From positions 1 to 32,125 of the forward strand of contig DUMM01000021.1 in assembly GCA_012839845.1 (NCBI GenBank): 32,125 bases of DNA, written 5' to 3'. Under the pieces are notes generated by a model, which was not told the DNA's origin, did no database searches, and saw nothing but the letters and a program-made list of their open reading frames with translations. Below, piece by piece: positions 1 through 6,757 of the stretch (its first letter is position 1; the number at the start of each line of letters is the position of its first letter). Both the position numbers and the translations under genes were made by a program. The DNA comes from Bacillota bacterium. Its GTDB lineage: Bacteria > Bacillota > Limnochordia > DTU087.

Positions 1-308
1 AAACTAGAACGGGCCGGGTATGAAGTGAATGAAAAGACGTCGCGCCCCACGCGGGGCGCGAGGGTTGAAACCCTGATCTCATTATCCATCAGCTGAACTG
101 CTGCGGTCGCGCCCCACGCGGGGCGCGAGGGTTGAAACTAAGAATGCTCATCGTTGGAGATCTCTACCATCCGGTCGCGCCCCACGCGGGGCGCGAGGGT
201 TGAAACTTTAGTAGGGCCGCAGGGAATAGGGAAAAGTACACGTCGCGCCCCACGCGGGGCGCGAGGGTTGAAACTTAACCGCTACGAAGCCAATGCTCGC
301 CGACCTGA

Positions 309-341
309 GTCGCGCCCCACGCGGGGCGCGAGGAGTGATAC
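309..341 (+). repeat. Penultimate CRISPR repeat, 3' end mutated
   Basis: The first 25 bases match the consensus repeat exactly, including the whole stem. The 3' tail reads AGGAGTGATAC instead of AGGGTTGAAAC, which is three substitutions. It follows a normal 34-bp spacer. Loss of the tail would be expected to weaken the crRNA 5' handle made from it. Confidence 0.9.
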
Positions 342-375
342 CCAGCCAAAGAGGTTCAGCTAGTACAACTGACTG

Positions 376-408
376 ATCGCGCCCTACGACGGGTACGAAG
401 GTTGATGC
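376..408 (+). repeat. Terminal decayed CRISPR repeat
   Basis: This 33-bp segment starts exactly 34 bp after the preceding repeat, the normal spacer length. It matches the consensus at 24 of 33 positions by hand alignment (TCGCGCCC kept at the 5' side, GGTTGA kept near the 3' end). Several changes fall in the stem, so the hairpin is damaged. It reads as the oldest, no longer maintained repeat of the array. Confidence 0.75.
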
Positions 409-814
409 CCGGCTGGGGGGCAGGTTTGCATGTAGGCCGATGAACTGTCCCGGTGTAAGGTTAATGCAGGTGCTTTGGTGAGCGAAGGTTTCTGGATGAG
501 AGAGGAGAGACCTCACCACTTCTACGGATGCAGACCTCAAAGCCTTAGGGAGTGAGACCTCTCATGACCATAGTTCGTGTGGTATTCGAATAGTCCCCAA
601 TAGTGACGAGCGAGCTTCTGGGTTTTCTCCATGAAGAATGGGATTATGTTTTCTCGCCCGTCTCTTTAGTGCGTGTATTCAAGTTATAACAACCGTATGC
701 TCTGTGTGTTGCATCCCAGATGAGTATGTGACTCTACCGTTAATGAGGCAGAACCTGCTTTGAGCTCCTCATGCAACACTAGTTGATAATAGAAACCAAC
801 CCGAACATACTGAC
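409..814. other. Intergenic stretch without a recognisable gene
   Basis: I see no open frame with a convincing ribosome site or protein-like composition in this 400-bp stretch. It contains a heptamer AGACCTC repeated at 508-514, 532-538 and 555-561, and an inverted-repeat element at 706-779 described separately. The stretch separates the end of the CRISPR array from the small minus-strand gene at 852. Confidence 0.6.
706..779. repeat. Inverted-repeat element with internal hairpins
   Basis: A perfect 9-bp inverted repeat (GTGTTGCAT at 706-714, ATGCAACAC at 771-779) encloses further complementary segments: GAGT/ACTC near 722-734 and ATGAGG/CCTCAT at 743-748 and 767-772, the latter partly competing with the outer stem. 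It could be a branched structured RNA or a short palindromic mobile remnant. It lacks tRNA hallmarks (no T-loop TTCRA, no 7-bp acceptor with CCA). Confidence 0.35.
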
Positions 815-847
815 CGGGTCCTACTTCTGCTGGACCCGCCCATTTTT
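815..847 (+). terminator. Possible intrinsic terminator
   Basis: CGGGTCC at 815-821 pairs with GGACCCG at 832-838 across a 10-base loop. On the plus strand a run of five T follows at 843-847 after a GC-rich gap. It could end transcription coming from the CRISPR array side. The gap between stem and T-run makes this weak. On the minus strand the same stem lies just after the small gene ending at 852 but has no U-run there. Confidence 0.35.
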
Positions 848-851
848 CGTT

Positions 852-989
852 CTACCCCACCCGATACGCCACCAGCGCTATCTTCTGGCCTGTAGTCTTG
901 GCAAGCTCCTCCTCCCAAGCGGTGATGGTTTGGAGCTCTTCCTCGGATAGGTCAGCTAAGGGGCACTGGTTCTTGCGGTTTTCCGCCAT
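852..989 (-). CDS. Small 45-residue conserved-looking protein
   Basis: A short minus-strand frame begins with ATG at 989 and ends with TAG at 852-854. A GGGAGG ribosome site sits seven bases before the ATG, which is strong support for a gene this small. The product starts MAENRKNQCP, has an acidic helix-forming middle (LSEEELQTI, then WEEELAKTTG) and ends KIALVAYRVG. The pattern of an acidic amphipathic helix followed by a hydrophobic VAY-type strand resembles small uncharacterised proteins I associate with Clostridia, but I cannot name a family or function. It lies 95 bp after the liv fusion gene on the same strand, so it may be the last gene of that transcript. I see no transmembrane segment or metal motif (a single Cys). 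Confidence 0.7.
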   Translation of the reverse strand: MAENRKNQCPLADLSEEELQTITAWEEELAKTTGQKIALVAYRVG

Positions 990-1084
990 CGTACGACCTC
1001 CCTCGAATGCCGGCGACTTGTCCTTACTGTTAAGTGTTTCCTTATTTCGACTAGGTTTATGCAGGCAGCGGGGAGGCGTCGTCT

Positions 1085-3874
1085 CTATATCAGCTGCAGA
1101 CTTTGCTTCAGCATTTGGTCTGCCGCGGCAGAGGCAGTGATTTTCCCATCCTTAAGATAATAAGCCCTGTCGGCGATGGAAAGCGCTGCACTGGCGTTTT
1201 GCTCAACCAGCAGCACTGCTGTTCCGGTCCTGTTAATCTCTGCAATGGTGCTCATCACCCTGTCTACCATGATGGGAGCAAGGCCCATCGACGGTTCATC
1301 CATGCAGATGAGGCGGGGTGAAGTAACCAGTGCTCTGGCAATGGCCAGCATCTGCTGCTCGCCTCCCGAAAGGGTACCGGCCAGTTGGTTGCGCCGTTCG
1401 GCTAGAACGGGGAAGAGGCTGAAGACCTTCTCCAGACCGGCCAGGGACTCTGACCGAGGAAGGGAGTCGGCAGCCAGGTCTAGGTTTTCCATGACGGTGA
1501 GATCAGGCAGTATGCGGCGGCCCTCGGGCACCACTCCCATTCCCATCCTGATTATTTCATACGTCGGCAGACCGTCAATCCGCCGGCCGAGGAAATAGAT
1601 CTCTCCTTGGGTGGGGCGGAGCCGTCCGGTGATGGTCTTCAGGGTTGTGCTCTTGCCGGCGGCATTGAGGCCCAGAAGGGTCACCGCTTCGCCGGGATAC
1701 ACGCATAGGTCAATCCCTTGGAGTACCTTGGCTGGCCCATAACCGGCATGTACGTTCATAAGCTTGAGAAGAGGCTGTGAGTTGGGGACAGTTCTGTTGT
1801 CTCCAGATACGCGGTCTGACACTTGAACAGTTGTTTCGATCGCTGCCGCACTGGGTGCGGATTTGAGCGACCTCTCTATGATGCTGATGCGTCCCGCGTG
1901 GCCATCATCAGAGGCAGAGGAACTGCCGAAATATGCCCGGATAACCTCTGGATTTTGGGCTACATCCTCGGGTCTGCCTTCGGCGATTTTCTCGCCGTAG
2001 TTGAGCACCACTGCCCGATCGCACACAGAGGCGATGAGGTCCATGTGATGTTCAATGACTACAATGGTGTAGCCCTGCTGTTTCAAGTGAACGATTTCAT
2101 CAGCAAGCTGGGATATCTCCTCAACAGTCATACCTGCCGCCGGCTCATCGAGCAGGAGCAGTTTGGCTCCTGTAGCAAGGGCTCGGGCCATTTCAACCCG
2201 CCGCTTGTCAGGGTAGGAAAGCTCGGCAACTTGGTCGCCTTCCCGCTGAGCCAGGCTGCATTCAACCTGGTCCAGAATTCCCCGCACATAGCTGATGGTC
2301 TCAGCCTCCTTGCGCAGGTGAGACTCAGACCTGAAGAGGATTTCTGGTAGCAGAGCCTTGTGGCGCAGGTGGCATCCAGCCAAGACGTTCTCTAGGACGC
2401 TTTGAGTTTCATACAGCCGGATATTCTGAAAAGTCCTGGCGGTGCCCAACTGGGCCACCTCGTGCGGCGCCTTGCCCACAATTGACTGCCCATACAGTCG
2501 GATATCCCCGCTGGTCGGCCTAATAAGGCCCGTTACCAGGTTAAACAGGGTTGTTTTACCGGCACCGTTGGGCCCGATGATGCCTAAGATTTCTCCTTGA
2601 TGTACGGTCAAGCTGACGTTGGAGAGGGCAGTCAGCCCGCCGAAGGTGCAGGTTACGTTCTGAAGCTCGAGAACTGGAGCTTTGGCGGTATTGGAACTCT
2701 CCAGTTTGCTGGACCGTCCAATGGCCGAGAGCTTTCCGTCTCTCGCCGGGGAAGCGCTGCTCTTCTTGATCCCTCTAGATGCCGCTGTTTCCGACTTCTG
2801 TACCTTCTTGGGACTAATACCCATCAGTCTCTCGCCGACGCCTATCAACCCTTGAGGCCTGAAAATTGCCAGAAGCACAAGGGCCAGGCCGTAAATCAGC
2901 ATGCGGTAGATGCTGTAGGCCCGCAGAGCTTCGGGCAGAACCTGGAGAAGCAGGACACCCAACATGATCCCCGGTACGCTGCGCACTCCCCCGAGGACCA
3001 CCATGCAGTAGAGGGTGATGAGCTCCGTCATGGTAAAGTTCTGGGGGAATACTGCCCGCTGCCAAGAGGCAAAGAGAGCACCGGCAAGACCGGCAACAGC
3101 CGCAGCGCCGGCGAAGGCTGCGATCCGGTAACCCTTGACGTTCACGCCCATACAGGCCGCGGCGATTTCGTTCTCCCGCAAAGCATTCCAAGCTCGGCCA
3201 ATTTTGGACCCCGCAAGCCGGGATACGCCGATGAGCACAGCAATAGTAAGAATCCAGATGAAGACGTACTGAGATTCCAGGGTGGCGAAGGTGTATCCGA
3301 AGATGCGGGGCGGATCGATTGCCACGATGCCGTTGGGACCATTGGTGATGTTGATGGGCCGGTCCAGGTTGTTCAAAAGAATCCGCACAATCTGACCAAA
3401 GCCCAGGGTTACCATGGCCAGGTAATCGCCGTGCAGTCTCAGGGTGGGAATACTGACTGCCAAGGCAGCCAGGACTGCTAAAGCGATGCCGATGAGGGCT
3501 GCCGGCAGGAACGGCAGATGCAAACCGAATTTGGGTGATGCCAGGAGCGCGTATGCATAGGCCCCTATGGCGTAAAACCCCACGTAGCCCAGGTCCAACA
3601 GCCCCGCTTGCCCTGCCACTATGGAAAGGCCGGCGGCCAGCATGAGGTAAATGCCGACAGATCCTCCTACCCGGATGAGGTAGTAATCCCGGGTGAGGAG
3701 GGGGATGGGAAGGATTAGGGCATAGACCAGGAACACTAGAATCCGCACCAACGGATAGTGACTGCCCGCCTGCTCCCGCAGCCGGGCCAAGGAGCCGGTG
3801 AACTCAACCGCCTTTGGACGGTGATGAGCTGCCTTTTCCTTTGGAATTTTGTTGCGCTCGTAATCCACAGCCAT
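1085..3874 (-). CDS. LivM-LivG-LivF triple fusion, branched-chain amino acid ABC importer
   Basis: One 929-residue polypeptide holds three normally separate importer subunits. Residues 40-350 are a LivM-type permease with about eight to ten hydrophobic helices and the coupling segment ALRENEIAAACMGV (231-244). A Ser/Lys-rich linker follows (351-399). Residues 400-650 are a LivG-type ATPase with Walker A GPNGAGKT (434-441), Walker B LLLLDEP (572-578) and an H-loop IEHH. Its ABC signature is LSYPDKR rather than LSGGQ. A second linker (651-700) leads to a LivF-type ATPase, 701-929, with Walker A GLNAAGKST (735-743), canonical LSGGEQQ (835-841) and Walker B LICMDEP. The fused ATPases would form one canonical and one degenerate nucleotide site. 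The gene follows livH with 41 bp between and depends on the T-box leader upstream of livK. I see no frameshift or internal stop, so the fusion looks genuine. Confidence 0.95.
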   Translation of the reverse strand: MAVDYERNKIPKEKAAHHRPKAVEFTGSLARLREQAGSHYPLVRILVFLVYALILPIPLLTRDYYLIRVGGSVGIYLMLAAGLSIVAGQAGLLDLGYVGFYAIGAYAYALLASPKFGLHLPFLPAALIGIALAVLAALAVSIPTLRLHGDYLAMVTLGFGQIVRILLNNLDRPINITNGPNGIVAIDPPRIFGYTFATLESQYVFIWILTIAVLIGVSRLAGSKIGRAWNALRENEIAAACMGVNVKGYRIAAFAGAAAVAGLAGALFASWQRAVFPQNFTMTELITLYCMVVLGGVRSVPGIMLGVLLLQVLPEALRAYSIYRMLIYGLALVLLAIFRPQGLIGVGERLMGISPKKVQKSETAASRGIKKSSASPARDGKLSAIGRSSKLESSNTAKAPVLELQNVTCTFGGLTALSNVSLTVHQGEILGIIGPNGAGKTTLFNLVTGLIRPTSGDIRLYGQSIVGKAPHEVAQLGTARTFQNIRLYETQSVLENVLAGCHLRHKALLPEILFRSESHLRKEAETISYVRGILDQVECSLAQREGDQVAELSYPDKRRVEMARALATGAKLLLLDEPAAGMTVEEISQLADEIVHLKQQGYTIVVIEHHMDLIASVCDRAVVLNYGEKIAEGRPEDVAQNPEVIRAYFGSSSASDDGHAGRISIIERSLKSAPSAAAIETTVQVSDRVSGDNRTVPNSQPLLKLMNVHAGYGPAKVLQGIDLCVYPGEAVTLLGLNAAGKSTTLKTITGRLRPTQGEIYFLGRRIDGLPTYEIIRMGMGVVPEGRRILPDLTVMENLDLAADSLPRSESLAGLEKVFSLFPVLAERRNQLAGTLSGGEQQMLAIARALVTSPRLICMDEPSMGLAPIMVDRVMSTIAEINRTGTAVLLVEQNASAALSIADRAYYLKDGKITASAAADQMLKQSLQLI

Positions 3875-3915
3875 GGGCTACGCCCGCCTTTCTCAAGTTT
3901 TGGAGGTAAAGCCGT

Positions 3916-4842
3916 CTAGGCCCTCGACACGCTGGGCTTTCCAAACAGCCCCGCTGGCCGGAGAATGAGGGTGAGAATTAGTACGGCAAAGACTATAGCG
4001 TCTTTGTAGACCGGGGGAGCGATCAGAACCCCGAAGCTTTCCGCAAGGCCGAGCAGCAGCCCTCCTGCCGCGGCGCCCCGAAAACTCCCTATACCCCCCA
4101 GTACCGCTGCCGTAAAGGCCTTCATGCCGGCTGAAAAGCCGATCATGTAGTCTACCTGGGTATAATAAAGTCCGATCATCACTCCGGCAAGCCCAGCCAG
4201 GGCTGACCCCAAGACAAATGTGAGGGCTATGACTTGCGCGGTATTGACTCCCATGTATTCTGCAGCTTCGCTGTCTTGGCTGGTTGCCCGCATGGCCCGG
4301 CCAAATTTGGTCTTAAACACGACAACATCCAAAAGCACCATGGTTACGGCAGATACTACCACCATTGCCAGGCGGGTTGCCGAGATGGTAGCACCTGCGG
4401 CGCGAACAACCAGGTCTTGGGGGATCAAAAGCTCTGCCGGTATGGCCTTGGCTCTGCCGGCGGTGAGAATCATGGCCGCATTCTGCAGGATAATGGAAAC
4501 GCCTAAAGCAGAGATGAGGGTAACAAGCCGGGATCCGCCCCGTAAAGGCCTGTAGGCGAACCGCTCTATGGCAGCGCCCAGTATTGACGTAGCTCCAACG
4601 GCAGCGAGGACCATGGCTGCCAGCACCAGGATGGGTGCTGCAACCTGACCGTCCTCAGCGAAAAACATCAAGACGCCCCAGCCGGTGAAGGCTCCCACCA
4701 TGAAGACATCTCCATGGGCGAAATTCAGCATTCTAAGGACACCGTAGACCATGGAATAACCTAAGGCCAGAAGGGCGTATATACTGCCGAGGGTGATCCC
4801 ATTGACGATTTGCTGCGGAACCTGACTGATAAGCTCTTCCAT
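3916..4842 (-). CDS. livH: LivH, branched-chain amino acid ABC permease
   Basis: This 308-residue integral membrane protein is the second permease of the importer, partnering the LivM part of the downstream fusion. It opens with an amphipathic stretch, then many hydrophobic helices. The family motif NFAHGD lies in the first 50 residues, and the coupling EAA-like segment SQDSEAAEYMGV lies near residue 195. The length is normal for LivH. I start it at ATG 4842, because an AAGGGGTG ribosome site sits six bases before it. A GTG at 4851 would add three residues but overlaps that site. The gene follows livK after 115 bp that contain two strong stem-loops. Confidence 0.95.
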   Translation of the reverse strand: MEELISQVPQQIVNGITLGSIYALLALGYSMVYGVLRMLNFAHGDVFMVGAFTGWGVLMFFAEDGQVAAPILVLAAMVLAAVGATSILGAAIERFAYRPLRGGSRLVTLISALGVSIILQNAAMILTAGRAKAIPAELLIPQDLVVRAAGATISATRLAMVVVSAVTMVLLDVVVFKTKFGRAMRATSQDSEAAEYMGVNTAQVIALTFVLGSALAGLAGVMIGLYYTQVDYMIGFSAGMKAFTAAVLGGIGSFRGAAAGGLLLGLAESFGVLIAPPVYKDAIVFAVLILTLILRPAGLFGKPSVSRA

Positions 4843-4864
4843 TTCCCTCACCCCTTCTTAAGCG

Positions 4865-4898
4865 GTGCGGCCGCCGCAGATCTCCCCAGCGGCCGCAC
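4865..4898 (-). other. Strong stem-loop between livK and livH
   Basis: A perfect 10-bp stem (GTGCGGCCGC at 4865-4874, GCGGCCGCAC at 4889-4898) with a 14-base loop sits in the gap between livK and livH. It has no U-run, so it is not a standard intrinsic terminator. A stem in this place can protect the upstream binding-protein mRNA from 3' decay or attenuate the permease genes (inference). Confidence 0.7.
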
Positions 4899-4922
4899 AT
4901 ACCCTGCAGGTTTTAACGAGCT

Positions 4923-4942
4923 GCGCGGTGAACTGGCCGCGC
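4923..4942 (-). other. Second stem-loop downstream of livK
   Basis: GCGCGG at 4923-4928 pairs with CCGCGC at 4937-4942 across eight bases, just 15 bp after the livK stop codon. Together with the stem at 4865-4898 it makes a tandem hairpin block in the livK-livH gap, with no U-run after it on the minus strand. Confidence 0.55.
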
Positions 4943-4957
4943 TTGTCTCTTGTACGA

Positions 4958-6151
4958 CTAGTTCCCTGAAACACTGGCTGAATACTCAGCCACCGGCACA
5001 AACTCTCCGTTCTGCACCTGGTAGACAAAGATGCTGGCACCGACTACATCGCCTTTGGCATCGAAGCTGATGGGGAATCCCAAAATGCCCCTGTAGCCGT
5101 CAGTCTTGCTGATGGCTTCACGCACCTTGTCCCGGGTGATGGCCATGGGATCGGAGGCTGCTCTCCTCGCAGCATCGATGAGGATGTTGGCGGCTTCATA
5201 TGACTGTCCGCTGAAGACGCTCATGGCGCCGTATCGTCCCTCGAATTTCTCAATGAAGGACTGGGCCTCCGGCACCTCCCTGATGTCCTTGCCGATGGAG
5301 GTGACGTACATGCCCTCCGCCAGTCCTCCAGAACCGTCAATTAGCTGGTCCTTCTCCTTGAGTCCGTCTCCGCCCATGAAGGTCACATCAAGGCCGAGGC
5401 CGGCGGCCTGTTTGATTAGGCTGGCTGCCTGGGCTGGATTGGCCAGGCCGAGGTAAACCAGGTCAGGATTAGCTGCCTTGACTCTAGTTAAGATGGGGGA
5501 GAAGTCCCGGTCCGCCATGTCAATTTGTCCTCTCAACACCTCAACACCCGCCGCCTTAAGGGCCGGCTCTACCTGGTCGGCCAAGCCTTGACCGTAGGTG
5601 GTTTTATCATCGATGATGTAGATTTTCTGAGCCTTCAGTTCCTCGACAATGAACTTAGCGGCTGCGGGACCTTGGGCATCGTCCCGGGGGCAGATGCGGA
5701 ACATCACGCTGTAGCCCATCTCGGTCAGCGGCGGATATGTAGCCGACTGGCTGATGATGGGCAGCCCTGCCCGCTGGTAGGTCGGAAGTGCCGCCTGGAC
5801 TGTGGCGCTGTTCATTGGTCCCACAACACCGATGACGTTGCGGTCCATGGCCAGCATCTCAGCCACGATAATCGCCTTGGCCGGATCAGCGGCATCGTCT
5901 GCCTCCACGATTTCAATCATCCGCCCGTTGATGCCGCCCGCAGCATTGGCCTCTTCAACAGCCATCTTGATGGCATTAAGACCATCAAGACCGATCTTGG
6001 AAACATCGCCGGTGTACGGGCCGGCAGCTCCAATTTTGATGGGGGGAAGCTCCTTGGCGGCAAGCTCCACCGTCCCTGCCAGGGCTACAACGGCCGCCAC
6101 GAGGATTACGAACAACACTGCATTCACCTTGGATTTCAGCTTTCTCAGCAT
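4958..6151 (-). CDS. livK: LivK-type extracellular amino acid-binding protein
   Basis: This 397-residue protein is the type I periplasmic-binding-fold receptor that captures amino acids outside the membrane and delivers them to LivH/LivM. Residues 1-35 form a Sec signal peptide (MLRKLKSK, then a long hydrophobic core). The mature part opens with PIKIGAAGPYTGD and contains the family's GVVGPMNSA segment, matching LivK. No Cys lies near the signal end, so there is no lipobox. In a Gram-positive cell the protein would have to stay attached by an uncleaved signal or some other means. The start at 6151 is fixed by AGAGGAGGT eight bases upstream. An open frame continues upstream but runs through the T-box terminator and cannot be coding. 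The gene heads the operon livK-livH-livMGF. Confidence 0.95.
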   Translation of the reverse strand: MLRKLKSKVNAVLFVILVAAVVALAGTVELAAKELPPIKIGAAGPYTGDVSKIGLDGLNAIKMAVEEANAAGGINGRMIEIVEADDAADPAKAIIVAEMLAMDRNVIGVVGPMNSATVQAALPTYQRAGLPIISQSATYPPLTEMGYSVMFRICPRDDAQGPAAAKFIVEELKAQKIYIIDDKTTYGQGLADQVEPALKAAGVEVLRGQIDMADRDFSPILTRVKAANPDLVYLGLANPAQAASLIKQAAGLGLDVTFMGGDGLKEKDQLIDGSGGLAEGMYVTSIGKDIREVPEAQSFIEKFEGRYGAMSVFSGQSYEAANILIDAARRAASDPMAITRDKVREAISKTDGYRGILGFPISFDAKGDVVGASIFVYQVQNGEFVPVAEYSASVSGN

Positions 6152-6257
6152 GGAAATACCTCCTCTTTTGGTAGACCTCATGGGAGGAATTCCAGGCCTT
6201 GGCCAAGGGCTATCTGCTTGAGCGGGTGGGCCGTCGGCAGCTGCCTTCTTGCCTAAC

Positions 6258-6285
6258 AAAAAAGCCCGTCCCAAAAGGGACGAGC
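6258..6285 (-). terminator. Intrinsic terminator of the T-box leader
   Basis: On the minus strand, GCTCGTCCC (6285-6277) pairs with GGGACGGGC (6272-6264) around a TTTT loop. One pair is a G-U wobble (T over G). Six T follow at 6263-6258. Its 5' arm overlaps the antiterminator pairing partner, so the two structures are mutually exclusive. Confidence 0.93.
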
Positions 6286-6619
6286 CTTATACTCGCGGTG
6301 CCACCCTAATTGGATAGGCTGATGCCTAACCCACTTTTCCAGGGTACGGCCTCTTATCTAGGCGCCCAACTGGCTGGGCCCGGCCGGTTGGGTAGAACAA
6401 GTGCCTACTAAGGGCGATACCCCTGCCCGGTAACGGGGGCTGCCGGCTCAACCTACTGAGTTAACCGCCCATGGGGAAACTGTTCGGCCTGCGGCTCCGG
6501 GGCCCACTCGCCGCACCCTTCCCGCGGGGCTTCCACCATCCCCCGCTCGCTTAGGGCCGGTTTGCTGCGGCGATCTTCCCCATCAACGCCTTTCCTTCCC
6601 ACAATAGATGATGAAGTTT
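6258..6619 (-). promoter_or_regulatory. T-box riboswitch leader of the liv operon
   Basis: Read on the minus strand, the leader carries the T-box hallmark AGGGTGGCACCGCG at 6307-6294. Just before the terminator, AGGG and GCGAG of this segment can pair with downstream CTCGT and CCCT to form the antiterminator. Upstream are the Stem I base (ATGGGGAA pairing with TTCCCCAT) and a Stem I tip (GCGGGG/CCCCGC enclosing GATGGTGGAAG), followed by a Stem II-like region with AGTA. Uncharged tRNA would stabilise the antiterminator and switch on livK, livH and livMGF (family knowledge). The likely specifier region is near 6497-6509 and reads GAGTGGGCCCCGG. By comparison with known leaders the codon could be GCC (Ala) or GGC (Gly). 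I could not settle it, and no Leu or Ile codon is evident there. Confidence 0.9.
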
Positions 6620-6625
6620 GATGAC

Positions 6626-6654
6626 ATCTTACACCGTAAATTATGGGATGTCAA
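6626..6654 (-). promoter_or_regulatory. Sigma-A promoter of the T-box/liv operon
   Basis: A perfect -35 TTGACA (6654-6649) and a -10 TAAGAT (6631-6626) are separated by exactly 17 bases. Transcription should start near 6619, about 468 bases before the livK start codon, giving a leader that contains the whole T-box. Confidence 0.9.
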
Positions 6655-6702
6655 GGGGGGAAAGGGTGAAAATTCTATCGCCGGACAAAATCCCGACAAG
6701 GC

Positions 6703-6732
6703 GAAATATTGCCGGCAGTTTAGGGCAATCTA
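6703..6732 (+). promoter_or_regulatory. Tentative forespore sigma-G-like promoter of the ger operon
   Basis: GAAATA at 6703-6708 and CAATCTA at 6726-6732 are 17 bases apart. They partly resemble the sigma-G elements (TGMATA and CATWMTA). GerA-type operons are transcribed by sigma-G in Bacillus (established knowledge). The match is imperfect, so this is a candidate only. Confidence 0.35.
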
Positions 6733-6757
6733 AGAACCAGAGCGAAAAGGAGGTCTG

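Larger units (their letters stand above)
1..408 (+). CRISPR. CRISPR array, leader-distal end, type I-C-like repeats
   Basis: Four identical 33-bp repeats lie at 39-71, 106-138, 174-206 and 242-274. They are followed by a partly decayed copy at 309-341 and a heavily decayed copy at 376-408. Bases 1-4 (AAAC) match the last four bases of one more repeat to the left. Each repeat begins GTCGCGCCCC, carries a perfect 9-bp stem (TCGCGCCCC/GGGGCGCGA) around ACGC, and ends GGGTTGAAAC. Six spacers of 34-35 bp separate them, at 5-38, 72-105, 139-173, 207-241, 275-308 and 342-375. The stem and the TTGAAAC end are like known type I-C repeats (family knowledge). The GAAAC end and the decay on the right both put the leader to the left, outside the window. 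No cas gene is visible here, so the subtype is an inference from the repeat alone. Confidence 0.96.

Noticed and set aside
435-467. A possible third decayed CRISPR repeat sharing AAGGTTNATGC with the one ending at 408
   Set aside because: Only about 11 of 33 positions match the consensus and the spacing would be 26 bp instead of 34, so chance similarity is likely.
154-540. Open frames on both strands across the CRISPR repeats
   Set aside because: They are made of repeat and spacer sequence, show repeated Arg/Gly/Pro runs from the repeat unit, and lack ribosome sites.
508-561. Heptamer AGACCTC three times at 23-24 bp spacing
   Set aside because: The copies do not extend beyond the heptamer and there is no adjacent promoter or gene to regulate. 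It was noted only as a curiosity.
706-779. tRNA-like cloverleaf
   Set aside because: There is no T-loop or D-loop consensus, no anticodon-arm geometry and no CCA; the arms do not have tRNA lengths.
2597-3481. Long plus-strand open frame opposite the liv fusion
   Set aside because: It is antisense to a well-supported gene with clear domains, has no recognisable domain and no ribosome site.
5525-6256. 243-codon plus-strand open frame opposite livK
   Set aside because: It is the antisense shadow of livK and runs into the T-box region; its composition is unlike a protein (many His, Gly, Asn and Cys).
6152-6274. Upstream extension of livK by 41 residues
   Set aside because: It would read through the T-box terminator stem. 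The AGAGGAGGT site before 6151 and the signal peptide fix the later start.
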